From: Sparus aurata
Lineage: Eukaryota; Chordata; Actinopteri; Spariformes; Sparidae
NCBI RefSeq assembly: GCF_900880675.1
Contig: NC_044193.1
Location: forward strand, 8,750,917-8,814,916
DNA: 64,000 bases
Direction: 5' to 3'
Shown here: positions 30,060 through 41,824 of the stretch, piece by piece
How positions within the stretch are numbered: position 1 is the stretch's first letter
Layout of the letters: each line of letters opens with the position of its first letter
Position numbers and translations under genes: made by a program
The notes under the pieces: model-generated
What the model saw: only the letters and a program-made list of their open reading frames with translations
Database searches by the model: none
Told to the model about the DNA's origin: nothing

Positions 30060-33000
30060 ATGGACCATGCAGCACCGCAGGACGCACACCAGAGCAAGGT
30101 AAGAGACTTTGTGTCGGTGAGGAGCAGCAGAGCTCCATGGAGGGCACAGACTGACAGTCACGTGATCTGCCCGCCTGCTTCCTCACAGCAGATGATTCTG
30201 GGTTATAAATATCTGTTGATCGGATCCACCTTCATCACGACAGTCATGATCACAGAGGCAGCTCATGAGTATGTAACGGTGGGATGTAATCAAGTACTTT
30301 TAACCGGCTCGAGAATTACACTGTACTCGAGTAAACACCTCTGAGGCACTTTCACTTTCACGCCTCTGTAGTACATTTACTCAGGTACTGCACTCAAGTA
30401 CACTTTTGAAGTACAATTTCAATTTCCTGCTACTTTATACTTACACTCCACTACATTTTTAAAGGCTAATACTGTACTTATCCCGTTACATTTATTTTAT
30501 AACTTGAGTGATAAGTTATTTTTCAGGTTACATGTTGCATCTGAGCAAAAACAGTGAAACATTAATTAAGTTATCAAAAATATCAAAAATACTGATAGAC
30601 TGTAACTAAGAACATTTACTCTAGTACTGTACTTATGTACTATTTTGAGCTGTAATTTACTATTTGTATTTTTTGCCACTTTACACTTCCACTTCCCTAC
30701 ATGTGTGAGCCAAATACTGTGCTGACTCCACTGCATTTATTTTATAACTTAAGTCACTTTTTCAGATTACACGCTGCATCTGAGCCACATTTTTAAATTA
30801 TATTATTTTATCTGCAATCAATAAAAATAAAAGAAAAGGAAAAAAAAAGCTGTGATTGAAATACACACCTGGACGCCGGCCAACTAAAGCGTCACCACCA
30901 CAGGAAATGAAAAAGTCTCATTTTAAGAGCACCAGGGTTCCCCTGACGCGTCAAACAGCTGAGCGCCGGCACGTGTTCGCCGAGTCGTAATGATGCACTT
31001 TATTTTACTGCACCTTCGTTCATGAGACGCCTCATATTGGGAAGTGTGAGCGAGCGTGAGGCTATTTATGGAAACACATATGACTCTCCTCTCTGTTGTT
31101 ATCACGCAGGTGTTTGGTTTTTACTCTCCTGATACTCAGAGTTTACAACGAGCACATGTAAATTAGATTTCCTGTGTGTATGACTCTGTTTGAGGCCCCG
31201 GCGTATAATTTCCCAACGAAATGTTTCGGCCTTATTTGTATTATATCCAGGGGCTGCAACCTTTTTTCATTACCGATCAATCTGTCAACATATTCGATGA
31301 ATTTATTAATCATTCAGTCTATAAAATGTCAGATAATAGTGAGTAACAGTGATTAATGTGCGACGCAGTGCTCCCGAGTCCAAAGTGTCATATTAATAGA
31401 GCTTGTTTTGTCTTACTAACGTCCAAAACCAGAAGACGTTCAGTTTATCATCGCGCAAGACAAAGAAAAGTAGCAAATCCTCACACTTGAGATGTTGCAA
31501 AATAACTCAAATGAATAACTGATCATCACGATATGTCACAGCTCTAATAATATCACACACTTCCTGCACCGTCACACCTCAATAACTGATTAACACGCTA
31601 TTTCCTCTCCTCAGGGCGCCATGTTGCGGCACAAGGAACACGGCGATGAGTCACTCGACAAGAGGCCCGCTGACAAATCTGCGTCTCCCGCTCAGGTACA
31701 ACCTTGGTTTTTTTTTTTTTAAAGGCTGTTCTGCTGGTCTGTAAAGTGCCAGAATGTCATAATGTGATGAATCGGAACATTCGTGTTGATTCAGGATGAG
31801 AAGAGGCCGATCAGAAGAGTGCGAAGTCCGTCCAGACCGAGGGCCTGGATGTCGGGCTCTTACAAACCAAAGTTAGGAGGGTGTTTCCACAAACCTCGGT
31901 AAGAGAGCGCAGCACGCGTCAATCTTCATTTTGCTCACGATGTCATAGCTGAGTTATCTGCAAAATATAGACGATGGAATGTGATGATTTCTTTCACCCT
32001 CCCTCTTCTCGCGCGATGTAACTTCCCAAGGGATGACCACCACCCGTTCTACAAGCCGAGCTTCAGCTACCAGAGGTACCACCACTTCCACCCGCGGGCT
32101 AACTTCCACCGGAGGGAACACTTTCACCCGAAACCTCACCACGTGGCGCTGAAGGAGAGGGAGCGAGAGAAGGAGAAGGAGCGCTACGAGCGGAGCAAGA
32201 GCGCCGATGGGAGCTCGCCTCCGAAACAAAGCAGCAGTAAGTTCGCGTCTGCAGCAAAACATCTGCCGGACGGATTTTTAGGAGTGCAGACGGAGATACT
32301 GACGTCGCAAGAAGTTAGAGGGAGGTTTATAAGAACTGATGTAGCCCAAACCAAAGCTTTGCTTAATTTTATTGAAAGATATTAGCTCCCCTTCCTCTTG
32401 TTTTATGTCGTCCTCCTCCTCTTCTTGCTCACACCTTCCCTGCTCCTTAATCTTTTCCAATCGCAGTAGAGTTCTTATTTGACCTCTTTGGAAGGTGATT
32501 GGTGTGTTTTTGCTAATTGAGTTTGAACAGGTGAGAAGGGAGATAGACAAATGTGGCATTTTGTGTATTTTGTGTTAAATGATGCGATTAGTTTGGCAGT
32601 CTGGAGTTTTGTTCTTGACACATGAGCTTTAAGTTTTCAGAATTGTGTGCATACTAACTGTTTTTAATGCGTATTCAGTGTCGCAAAACTGCAACACAAC
32701 ACCACTAACCTAAAAAATCAGACGTTATAAACTGTTCCACGTATTGTTGAGCACATTTACATACTGTGTTTTTAAATGTTGCACTTTAGGAGCTTCTCTG
32801 TGTCTCAGCGCACTTTATGAAACGACCGTTGGGTGGCAGTATCAGCAAGCAGAGGCACAAGCGCACACGCACTCACACACACACGTACATTTTCCTGACT
32901 AATCTGAATTACAAATATTTGGAGGGCATTTGCTCATCGTGGTATCTGGTGGTTGATAGGTAGTCACACTCCGGTAGCAACAAAAAAAACCCAGCGTTAC

Positions 33001-33483
33001 GTAACGCCAGGCCACCGAGAGGCTCCTCCAGGGCTCAGAAAACACGGATCATGTCAGTGATCTTATCAAGGAAACGATATGATGTAAACTGTGCAGTTCA
33101 GTCACAGGTAGATTTATTTTTAACGCTCGAGAATTACGTCACCATTAGTCAGTGGGAAGTGAAATTCGTTACGATTGCGTCCTCCTGTTGTTTTCAACAC
33201 TAACCGAAATCTGTGTTTTTGTTGATCCTCTCCCGGTGTAAAGTGGTCTGCTTGTGTTGTGTTGCGTTTTTTTCTCTTTTTTTTAACGACCGATCTGACG
33301 GCACTGTATGTTTTTTTTTTTTTTTCTTCCCTATCTTCTCTCGCACTCGGGCACTGTATGTGTGCGCACACTGCAGCACTGTGGAGGTGTGTGTTTGTGT
33401 ATGTGTGAGTGTGGAACAGGTTTTTTGTGTGCCTGAGTGATGGTGCGATGATGGTGACTCATCGCTGATTTGTGTGTGTATAT

Positions 33484-33516
<33 letters not shown>

Positions 33517-34795
33517 AGAGAGCGAGAGAGAGAGAGAGAGAGACTCTATCTAGCAGTACATAATGAGCCATAACAAAACTAACGCTACACGTAGAACACT
33601 GCGGTACAACACAACGAGGAAGATTTACCAAATTCCTCGCAGAGTCTGTTAAGAGATTTATTGATTTTGGGCTTTGATACACACACACTTTTCATGCATC
33701 ATCTAAGAGGATGAAGAGATAGAACAGCTTTAAATATCTGCGATGACGTCGATATATTCCTATAGACACGGTGAATAGAAATTGAAGCCCCCCCCCCCCC
33801 CCCACATGTATAATTAATGGGTTGCTGTCGTGTTGACCCTGTGCTTTGTCTGTTTGTTTGTTTTTTTTCCCCAGCTCCTCGAGCTTTCTTACCAAGGTCC
33901 AGCTCCAGCAGAGACAAGGACATGCAGTTCATTGTAAGTTCACACGCACACACAAAAAAAACCCTGCTGCTCTTCGCACCCCCCTTCTGGTTTTTTTTCT
34001 ATTTTGTCATGAAACGGAGGAAAGAAATAGCTTAAAAGAACCAAATTTACTTCCATAATACAGTACGTGTTGAGTGTAGGGCGGCACACTCTGAATAATT
34101 GTAAGAGCTTTTGACGTTTTCATCCCAATTAGCGAATACAAACAGCTCCAGATGAAGATGATTGGGAGAAAGTGCCACTTGTGTCTGTAATAAGGACTGC
34201 AACTAATTACTGTTTTTTATTTTTTTTTATCAAGTCATCTGCCGATTTATTTATTTGCTCATGAAAACACTGGATGTGGTGTTTTTTTTTGTTTTTTTTC
34301 AATCCTCTGTTCATTAGATGGCTGCTCATAGCAGAGACCGACTCAGTTATAATTCAAACGGTCCAGGTGCTGCAGGGGAAAAAAAACAAAAAAAAAGCTG
34401 AAATCAAATGATGGCATGAATTTCTTGGCTGACCTAAACACAACAAGGAGCGGAGCGGCACATGATGAATCACCGCCGGTCACTGCTGCAGTGAAGTTAA
34501 AGCGAGGAGAGGAGGAGGAATCCAAGAATGACTTGCTTTTTTCCTTCTTCTTCTTCAGTTCTTTTTAAATGTTCTAATCAGTGTTGTGTTAATAAACGTG
34601 ACTGGAGCCGGTGATAACGACTTTTTTAGATGATGCCTAAAGGTACAAGCTGAGTGATTAACAGCACTAACATGAGGCAACCGTTAAATCCTCTTAGCAT
34701 GTTGGTCATTAATGTTTCTGATGATCTTTATGTCATGTCTGTGCATAGTAATGTTAAACTCATCAGTCTGATTTATTAGAAGTAAAATGACTTTA

Positions 34796-34839
<44 letters not shown>

Positions 34840-37285
34840 GATTTATCAGATATAAAATGTAATCAGGAAACACCAATTTCTTTCCTAATAAGATTCTCTA
34901 TTGATGTTATTTTAGGTTATGTTATGTTAGAAATTAAGAGATACTTTTGGGTTACCAGGCTGTGAAACATCCCTTCAGCCGTCCTTCATAACATTCATTA
35001 AAAAAATATAAACTGTTATTTTTTTTGGGGGGGAACACATCGCTTTTTAAAGCTGCTACATGGATCTTGGTATCTTTGTTGTTTTCTGGCGCCCCCTGTG
35101 GACAAAAGTGAAACAAGTAAACTTTGTTCAGGCTCTAAAACCCAAACCTCGATTCATCCTCAGAAGACCACCATAAAAATAGTTTAAATGTCATGACCAG
35201 CCCGACCTGGATAAGTCAGAGTACGACCCATTAGGCGTTAAGAATAATTACAACTATACAGTAAAAGCTAGGTGTTTTGCTGATGGTCTCGTTTGCTTAT
35301 ATAGCTCATATAGCGCCGTCAGTATTTAATTTGACTAATAATTGTCCAAAAATGGATGCAAACCGGGTACTTTTTTTAGCTCTGGTTTTGGTCTCCACCA
35401 GCTCCTGTGGGACGTATCTGGCTCTTCAGTTGCTCAGTGCTCCAGTATTTTTACCAGCTTGGTGCTAACTGTGTCCCTGCAGGGATTTTTTTTGGAGATG
35501 GCCAAATTCTGATGTTGCATCACATCAAAAAAAAAAATTATGGGCTGTCAAAAAAAAACAATGTGTGTAGAGCTGAGGGGAGCTGCTGGTGATAACCTTA
35601 TGTGAGTGCTTCACGAGCGGTCGTATTACATTTGATCCATTGTCAATATATAAACACTGATTATAGCAATTTTGAAGATGTAAAAACCTTTGTTATATAC
35701 TGTGTTTCATTGAGTTGTGTTCTTAAATTATCCCACGTTTCCATCAATGTTCAAATCCTCGGGTTAACTCAAGATAATGGTCTGTAAATCTGGTCACTTG
35801 ACGTCACCCTGGTTGCTGCTGGAATAGGGAAATCAGTGAATGAGACCTAACAGGATATAACATTTTTAAATGTTACCAGTGGACAGAGTTTGACCATGGA
35901 ATCCTTCGTGTGAATGTTTATTCGCCCCAAACAGCCGAATTTCTTGACTGTACATTACTCATAAGCTAGCAAGCAACAGCAGACACCTAGGCTGTCTTCT
36001 AAATTCAGGTCAGCTCTCACTAAATTCAGCACTCACCAGAGACTCCGACTCTCTCTCTTCTTGTCCCCTCTCCTCTCCATAAATCATCCCAATTTGTGTA
36101 GTTAGGTACATCTCCCCTCATTAGTGAACATTACAAGACATAAACCCCCCTGTAGATCTCTGCTGCAGTCAGGTTGATAAACAGGAGTGAAGATATGTGA
36201 GCTCTCCTCCCGTCAGTAAGGGGTTCTGGATCAGTGCAGAATCGGATGTGACTCCAGATGTTTGTTCCTCCAGAGGCTCTGGCTCTCTCCTCCTGTCCCC
36301 GCTAATGTCTTCTGTTTTATTCTGATAGAGCGACCACTTACTGCATGGATGGGTAGATAAATGTGGTGGTTCTGTGGAGCTACATGAGCTGTGAACAATT
36401 AGCAAATGATTTATGGATAATTGCTAAAGACCCTTCAAAATAAAGCTTTTGTAGACACCCCTTGCTTATCTTTATTTACCTTTTTATTATATTCATATGC
36501 AGTCAGAACAAATTGTGAAACTATAACTCTCAGTGTTACAAGGCGACATGTGGAACTTCACTTTAGTCATCTTCTGGTCATTAGCAGCTGAGTCATCATC
36601 GCTGCGTGCAACCATGTTTTTGGCCAACTGTCTGATTACCACTGTCCAACTTCTTTCTGTTTTTTTCTTTTTGCAGGTTGCTCAAAGCGACAGGAATCAA
36701 AGCAGGGAGAGAGATCACAGGGGGAGCAAAAGCAAAGAAAGAGAACGAAGCAGCAGAGACGGGGAGCTCCCTTCAACTGCGAGCCAGACGGTGGCACGAG
36801 ACAGAGCCATCAAGCAGAAGAGGAGGGAGATAGACGAGGTAAAAGGAGTGTCATTACACAAACACACTTGCACCTTGGGAGCAGGATTAGTTATAAACAG
36901 ACTGAGGAAGAGGGGAGATAAGAGAGGCTGGGATTAGAGCGAGAGAGAGGGAGTGACAGAGGAAAGATCGCGGAAAGTGCCGGGAGACACAAGACAAGAA
37001 CAAAGATTTGTTTTCTGTAGACTAAACATTAATTTTGAAATGCTGAGCCCGAGGCGTCCTGGTGTCATTATTGTCTTCACTTTTACCGAGCCTGGAAAAG
37101 AAAGTCTTACTCGTCGTTTGACATGATTGATGGGGTTATTTTTTTGTTTTGTTTCATAATTGGGCGGAAAAACTCAAAGTGAGGTTGTTTGTCCCCGTTC
37201 ACCTGCATCACAGGAGGCTCCAACACGTGCTGTAATACCGTCTTCAATGTGACAGACATCACATGAGGCTCTGCTCATCGGCTGT

Positions 37286-37316
<31 letters not shown>

Positions 37317-37871
37317 CTTCCACCCACTGGATGGAAAAGATGGCCTCTTGCTTTCCATATCTCCATGGTTGCAGGATTATAGAGGCACTGCAAGAAAAAA
37401 AAAGAAAAGAAAAAAAAGAAGCAGGCTGGCAACAGGTAGCTGATGCAGAAATGTCCACAAACTCTGCGTACAGACACACACGATGCGTGTGAACAGTTTG
37501 CATGTTTGCGCCGATTTTGTTAATCCATTCAGCGGTAATGGGAAGCGCATGACAAGACTTCTCACTCAGCTCATTTGTCGTGCTCACTTCCTGTCCCTCC
37601 AACACTCCTTGTTTTTTGTCCATTTTCCTCCCCTCCTCTCGGTCTCTGAGCATTTCCCCTAATACAGTGGTTCTCTGTGTCTAAACAGGTGTACTATCAA
37701 GAATGTGAAATGTTTGGCCTCGTGGCGAAGATGCTGATAGCCAAGGATCAGTCCCTGGAGGGTCCCATCCAATCCTCGCTGCAGGAGAACCTCAGGGACA
37801 TCGGCAAGCGCTGCGTGGAGGCCATGGAGAAATTTATCGAGGACTATGACTCAAGAGAGTCGTCTCACTAA
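30060..37871 (+). CDS. pphln1: Periphilin-1-like protein (HUSH-complex subunit family)
   Basis: Mammalian periphilin joins TASOR and MPP8 in the HUSH complex, which silences transposons and other foreign-like transcripts. Seven exons join in phase: 30060-30098, 31615-31695, 31795-31898, 32031-32236, 33875-33933, 36677-36838 and 37689-37871, giving 277 residues, shorter than human (about 370-460). The C-terminal helical segment, RDRAIKQKRREIDEVY...FGLVAKMLIAKD then ENLRDIGKRCVEAMEKFI, matches human periphilin's TASOR-binding region (human ...IEQVYRQDCETFGMVVKMLIEKD). The middle is disordered: Arg/Ser-rich, a His/aromatic-rich stretch in exon 4, and charged ERE/KE repeats. The short N terminus (MDHAAPQDAH) is not conserved with human, so an alternative start at ATG 31621 is possible. 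The gene converges on prickle2. Confidence 0.88.
30270..30830 (+). repeat. Right arm of the inverted repeat in periphilin-like intron 1
   Basis: At least two units are visible, at about 30270-30535 and 30600-30790. GAACATTTACTCTAGTACTG at 30609 matches the reverse complement of CAGTTCTCGAGTAAATGTTC in the left arm. TTTTCAGATTACACGCTGC at 30759 matches the reverse complement of GCAGCATGTAATCAGAAAA. The two arms face each other across exon 1. Confidence 0.7.
31245..31545. repeat. Teleost dispersed repeat in periphilin-like intron 1
   Basis: The stretch opens with GGGCTGCAACC, continues with CGATCAATCTGTC and TCTATAAAATGTCAGA, and ends near TCACAGCTCTAATAAT. These are landmarks of a non-autonomous inverted-repeat family frequent in teleosts. 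A related copy lies at 48663-48880. Confidence 0.5.
32237..33874. other. Periphilin-like intron 4 with GA and poly(C) tracts
   Basis: It has a (GA)n-rich tract at 33484-33542 and a run of 16 C at 33788-33803. A T-rich stretch precedes the exon 5 acceptor at 33874. No coding exon was seen. Confidence 0.6.
33934..36676. other. Periphilin-like intron 5 (2.7 kb)
   Basis: It contains a (TG)n microsatellite at about 34797-34837 and a fragment GGCGCCCCCTGTGGACAAAA at 35089 that recurs, diverged, near 25638. A dispersed-repeat segment at about 35370-35490 (TTTTTTTAGCTCTGGTTTTG, TCTCCACCAG, GTGCTAACTGTGT) is shared with 47225-47300. No exon is apparent. Confidence 0.5.
37283..37316. repeat. (GT)n microsatellite
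   Basis: The GT dinucleotide run lies in periphilin-like intron 6 (36839-37688). An A-rich purine stretch at 37390-37420 follows it. Confidence 0.85.
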
Positions 37872-38230
37872 TCAGACACCCGCTCATCAAGCCTGTTTTT
37901 TTTCTAGCATCGATCCCACTGGAAGACGTGTTGGAGAGTTCAGGTGATTGAGTGTTGCTCTTTCTCCTTCTGCAATAAGCTTGTCCATTCTTGCCTTATG
38001 CTTCAACAAATTCTCCCCCCCGTGCTCGTCCTTATGACAAGCAACTCTGGTGAAAAATACAAAGGGATCGTAAACATTTGATGCTGCTTTTGATTTTGAT
38101 AATGTTATGTTAATGATACAAAAATGCACTGGTTGTAATCCTTAAAGTGTCCTTATGAAGATGTATTTTGATATCTGACTGATGTTCTTACTGTCAACCA
38201 CTTGCTTTGCAATTATTTAATTTGCTGCAT

Positions 38231-38236
38231 ATTAAA
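38231..38236 (+). terminator. Polyadenylation signal of the periphilin-like gene
   Basis: ATTAAA, the common variant signal, lies 360 bp after the stop codon and is followed by a T-rich stretch with TGTTTTC. It is placed by position; no better plus-strand signal is nearer. Confidence 0.5.
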
Positions 38237-38584
38237 CATCATGTTCCTTAAAATGTTTTCAGTGATTTATTCATGGCTGGATTGGAAAGACAGAATCAAG
38301 TCATAGCAGAATATACACGATGGGACACAAAGTGACGGAAGCCACACGTTGTTTAGAGTTGAAACACTTGCAAGAAGAGGAAAAAAGTGGGTATTCCGAT
38401 ACAACAGCGTTGCCGATACTGGCTTATCTTAGAAATATTGATATCAGTGCAAATGTCAGCTGATAAACAACAAGAGCAGCACAGAAAATGGCAAAGATAT
38501 GTTTGAAGTTATTCACCAGACTGACAAGTTTATTTTCCAACCCTAAAAAGTCATGCTCTGTACAGATCATGGTCAAAGTTTTCT

Positions 38585-38839
38585 AAAGGACCAGTGTGTA
38601 GGATGTAATGGCATTTGGTGGTGAAGTTGCAGTTTGCAACCAACTGAATACCCCTCACCTCACCCTCCCCTATAATGTCCACTGAAAATGGAAATAAACA
38701 CAAAAATCTCCCTCTAGAGGTGGTGTTTGGTTTGTCTGTTTTGGAAAGAGGACCTGCTCCGTCCAGTGAAAAACACAGTTGTGATAATCAGCATTATTAG
38801 TCAATTTCTGCCCTAAATCCTACACGTTGGACCTTTAAA
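38585..38839. repeat. MITE between the convergent genes
   Basis: The left end AAAGGACCAGTGTGTAGGAT is mirrored by ATCCTACACGTTGGACCTTT at the right. The interior has GTTGCAGTTTGCAACCAACT and TTAGTCAATTTCTGCC. These are landmarks of a very common teleost MITE. Confidence 0.75.
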
Positions 38840-40560
38840 GGGGCACTGTTTTATACACATGAAGTTCATTTTACTCATCACGAGGACAGCCTGATTAAAA
38901 AAAAAAAAAACCTCAGCTCCCCTTGTCTCAGCTTGGACTTGGAGACTTAAATTTGTTCCAGGAAGCTGGAGGTGTGAAGAGAAAGAGCAGTGTAAACCAA
39001 GCATGAAGGCTAAAATGAAAGATGCTACCCAGTTGCATTATGGAAATTGTAGGACCCAGTGTTTTTTGGAGCTTGACCAATGCCAGGGACGAATGGCTAG
39101 AATGTCTTTGCCTCTGCTGCCTCAATTGGGACCATTATTGGTCGATCTGAGTCTCCCATCTTGAAATGCTCAGTCACTGGAGTTCACCTTTTAATTGACA
39201 AATCTTAGGTATTCCTATGAAAATACTTGTGTTTATGTTATGACACAAATATTGGATAAAATATCAAAAACATCTATTTTTCTACCTGTTTTTAATGCCA
39301 GTATCTGTCAGGCTCTAGTTTAAAGATTGGTTAGCATTAGCTGGAAGATGACTGCCATGTCCCCAATCCATACTATAAACTATATGTGTACAGTATCTGC
39401 TATAAACTATTTGTAACAGCATACCATATTTTGCCTTAAGTATACATATAATATCAACATTCATCAGGAAATTATACAAATGTGTACCAACTAATGTCAA
39501 TCAAATGGTTACTCTGGAAAACGCCAACATTTCTGGTTCTCAAAGAGAAAACAATACATGTTTTTTAGCCAGACTAGCCTTTTATACCACCACTGTGAAA
39601 CGTGGTACAGATAATTATGGTCACCATGGATTCCCATCAGCCTCAGCTGTCATTTGTAAAAGTAGCTCCTCCATTTTCCTTGTGCATTGAATTGTGGGAC
39701 ATTTTTGCCACATTTTCCAACAAATGGCAGGAAACACGTACGTACCATTCCAAAATGTAGATGAGACGCTGTGTTAAATATAAATAAAACAGAATGTGCT
39801 CATCGTTTTTTGACATATACTCAATTGAAAACACTACAAAGACATTTCACTAGTTAATTAGCAGAAAGTGAAACATGATTGTAGAAACGATATCACTACA
39901 GAGTCTTGGGCAGACTTCGTTAAACTGTTACTGTCGGTAAACATGGGTTGTTCGCAAGTGAATGCATTCTGTTATCATTTATCTATTTTAAGTTTGACGC
40001 AGCGTCCCAACTTTTATTTGGAATCGTGGTCGTATTGTTTACTCCGGCTCACTGGCACGCCTCATGGAACTTGAGCCATTGTATTCACGTTTGTTTCCCC
40101 TTTGCCTTTCTCTCTAGGGCAAGTCCAAATGTCTCAGTAAAAAAAAGTAATGGTGACTTTACTTTCTTTGTGTCACTTCATACTGCGCAAAAAACAAAAC
40201 AAAATCCAGAGATATTATTGCCTGATATGATCCAAATATAATATCAGGTTCAGAGAACATCCAACTCTTTTATACCACTGGAATCTGGAGTTCATGTCAT
40301 CCCAGATACTGCAGAAAATAGGTTGTATTTGGACCACAGCACATTGAGTCCATATTTTGACCTCATATAAACAAAACGTTGTACTCTCCAGAGAATCTTT
40401 GCGATATTCAATCATAATATTTCTGGATTCTGGCCTTTTTTTTGTGCATCTACTTAGAAACAGTATAATGTATGAATCAGGGGACACAGCTGATGTATCA
40501 TCAAGCTGATCTATCGGAGGAATTAACCAGAGAAGGCATAAAACTTATAGATACAACTTG
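38840..40560. other. Intergenic stretch between periphilin-like gene and prickle2
   Basis: Both neighbouring genes end into this spacer. Diverged repeat fragments are likely (for example GGTTAGCATTAGCTGGAAGA near 39330). No coding exon or structural RNA gene is supported. Confidence 0.5.
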
Positions 40561-40582
40561 CTGGTTGTTCATTGAAGTACAC

Positions 40583-40588
40583 TTTATT
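40583..40588 (-). terminator. Polyadenylation signal of prickle2
   Basis: TTTATT on the plus strand is AATAAA on the gene strand, 1.24 kb past the prickle2 stop codon. It would give a 3' UTR of about 1.25 kb that includes the AU-rich trinucleotide tract at 40805-40863. Confidence 0.5.
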
Positions 40589-40804
40589 TTTCAGTATGAG
40601 ACAACAACAATAAATTAACATGCAAGTCTCCCTACCTCTACATCATGTTATACAAATAATTATTCTTTAGTTACAAAATATATAAATATTTAAGACCATA
40701 TGTACAGAACATTTACATTACTACATCCATCATTTTATTAAGTTTATTACTATATATACATTTAAAAGGTATTGTTCTTTAATATCATCATGATTATTAT
40801 TTGC

Positions 40805-40863
40805 ATTATTATTATTATTGTTGCCATTATTATTATCATCATCATCATCATCATTATTATTAT
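40805..40863. repeat. ATT/ATC trinucleotide tract
   Basis: The tract shifts from ATT repeats to ATC repeats and back to ATT. On the prickle2 strand it is an AAT/GAT array within the probable 3' UTR. Confidence 0.75.
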
Positions 40864-41586
40864 CCTTACTCTTACTTATCTATAGGTAAACTCTCAAAAA
40901 ACAAAGCATGTTGCAGAAGATAAAACGGGACCATACCTGACGTTACTGTGCCTGAATGGTCAAGGAGCAGAGGGCTTGTCCAGCGCTCTGTCCTTGGTAA
41001 AGCATGGAGAGCCGGCTATGTAGAGCACAAAGTTCAACAGACTATTTGTACAAGGTGATAACGGGGCTAGCGAGCCAACACTATATTCCAGCAGCATTTG
41101 GATTCCACTGAGGTAAACAATGACATAGCTTGGAATCTAGCACGTAACTTTCACTAATCCCAACACGATTTTCAGGGTTTTTGTCCACATAGAATAAGTT
41201 TTTACTGCCCAGGGGCTTGGATCGCTGAGCCGGGACACGAACAGTCAGATCACCACAGTTTGAACCAGTTCCCCTGTTTTTCAAACTGTAGAGGAATTTT
41301 TCCGACTTCTCTCGGAAACATGGACAAGCACGGACACGCCACATACATCGTGTTATTTACCTCGACCGCGATTTATTTAGTAGTCAAATTTCATCAGTGC
41401 TTCTTCCTGGTACCATTAGAGGAGTTGATCTCATGTCATTGTAAACATTTCTGTTGTGTAAGCCAGCTGAGCTTCCTCTTATGATTAGATCATTCTGTGT
41501 AGGTGTACACAAACACTACCCGGTGTAGAGTTGTGTAAGCTAACAAGCACAAAAAATAGGCCTTTTCTCTCTTCAACCCCAACACA

Positions 41587-41637
41587 CACTCACTTACACA
41601 CCACACACACACACACACACGCGCGCACGCACACGTA
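41587..41637. repeat. CA-rich microsatellite in prickle2 3' UTR
   Basis: CA repeats are interrupted by a CGCGCGCACG segment. A CT-rich tract follows at about 41740-41795, just before the prickle2 stop codon. Confidence 0.75.
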
Positions 41638-41824
41638 CACAATCTCATGCACACAAACACACTATTCGCTCTCACTGTCAACCGTCTCACTCTCACCTTC
41701 CCACTCCCTCTGTTCCACCTCTCTGCTGCTTTAACTGTCTCCTTACCTCTCTCTCATCTCTCTCTCTTTCTCTCTCATCTCTCTCTCTCTCCTGCTCATC
41801 CCTCACCATCTCTTTGCCTTAAAT

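Noticed and set aside
33200..33688. 162-codon minus-strand frame across the GA repeat.
   Set aside because: Much of it is the translated (GA)n tract (alternating Ser/Leu), so it is low-complexity rather than a gene.
40805..40863. ATT/ATC array considered as a CRISPR-like or regulatory array.
   Set aside because: It is a simple trinucleotide repeat without spacers, in eukaryotic DNA.
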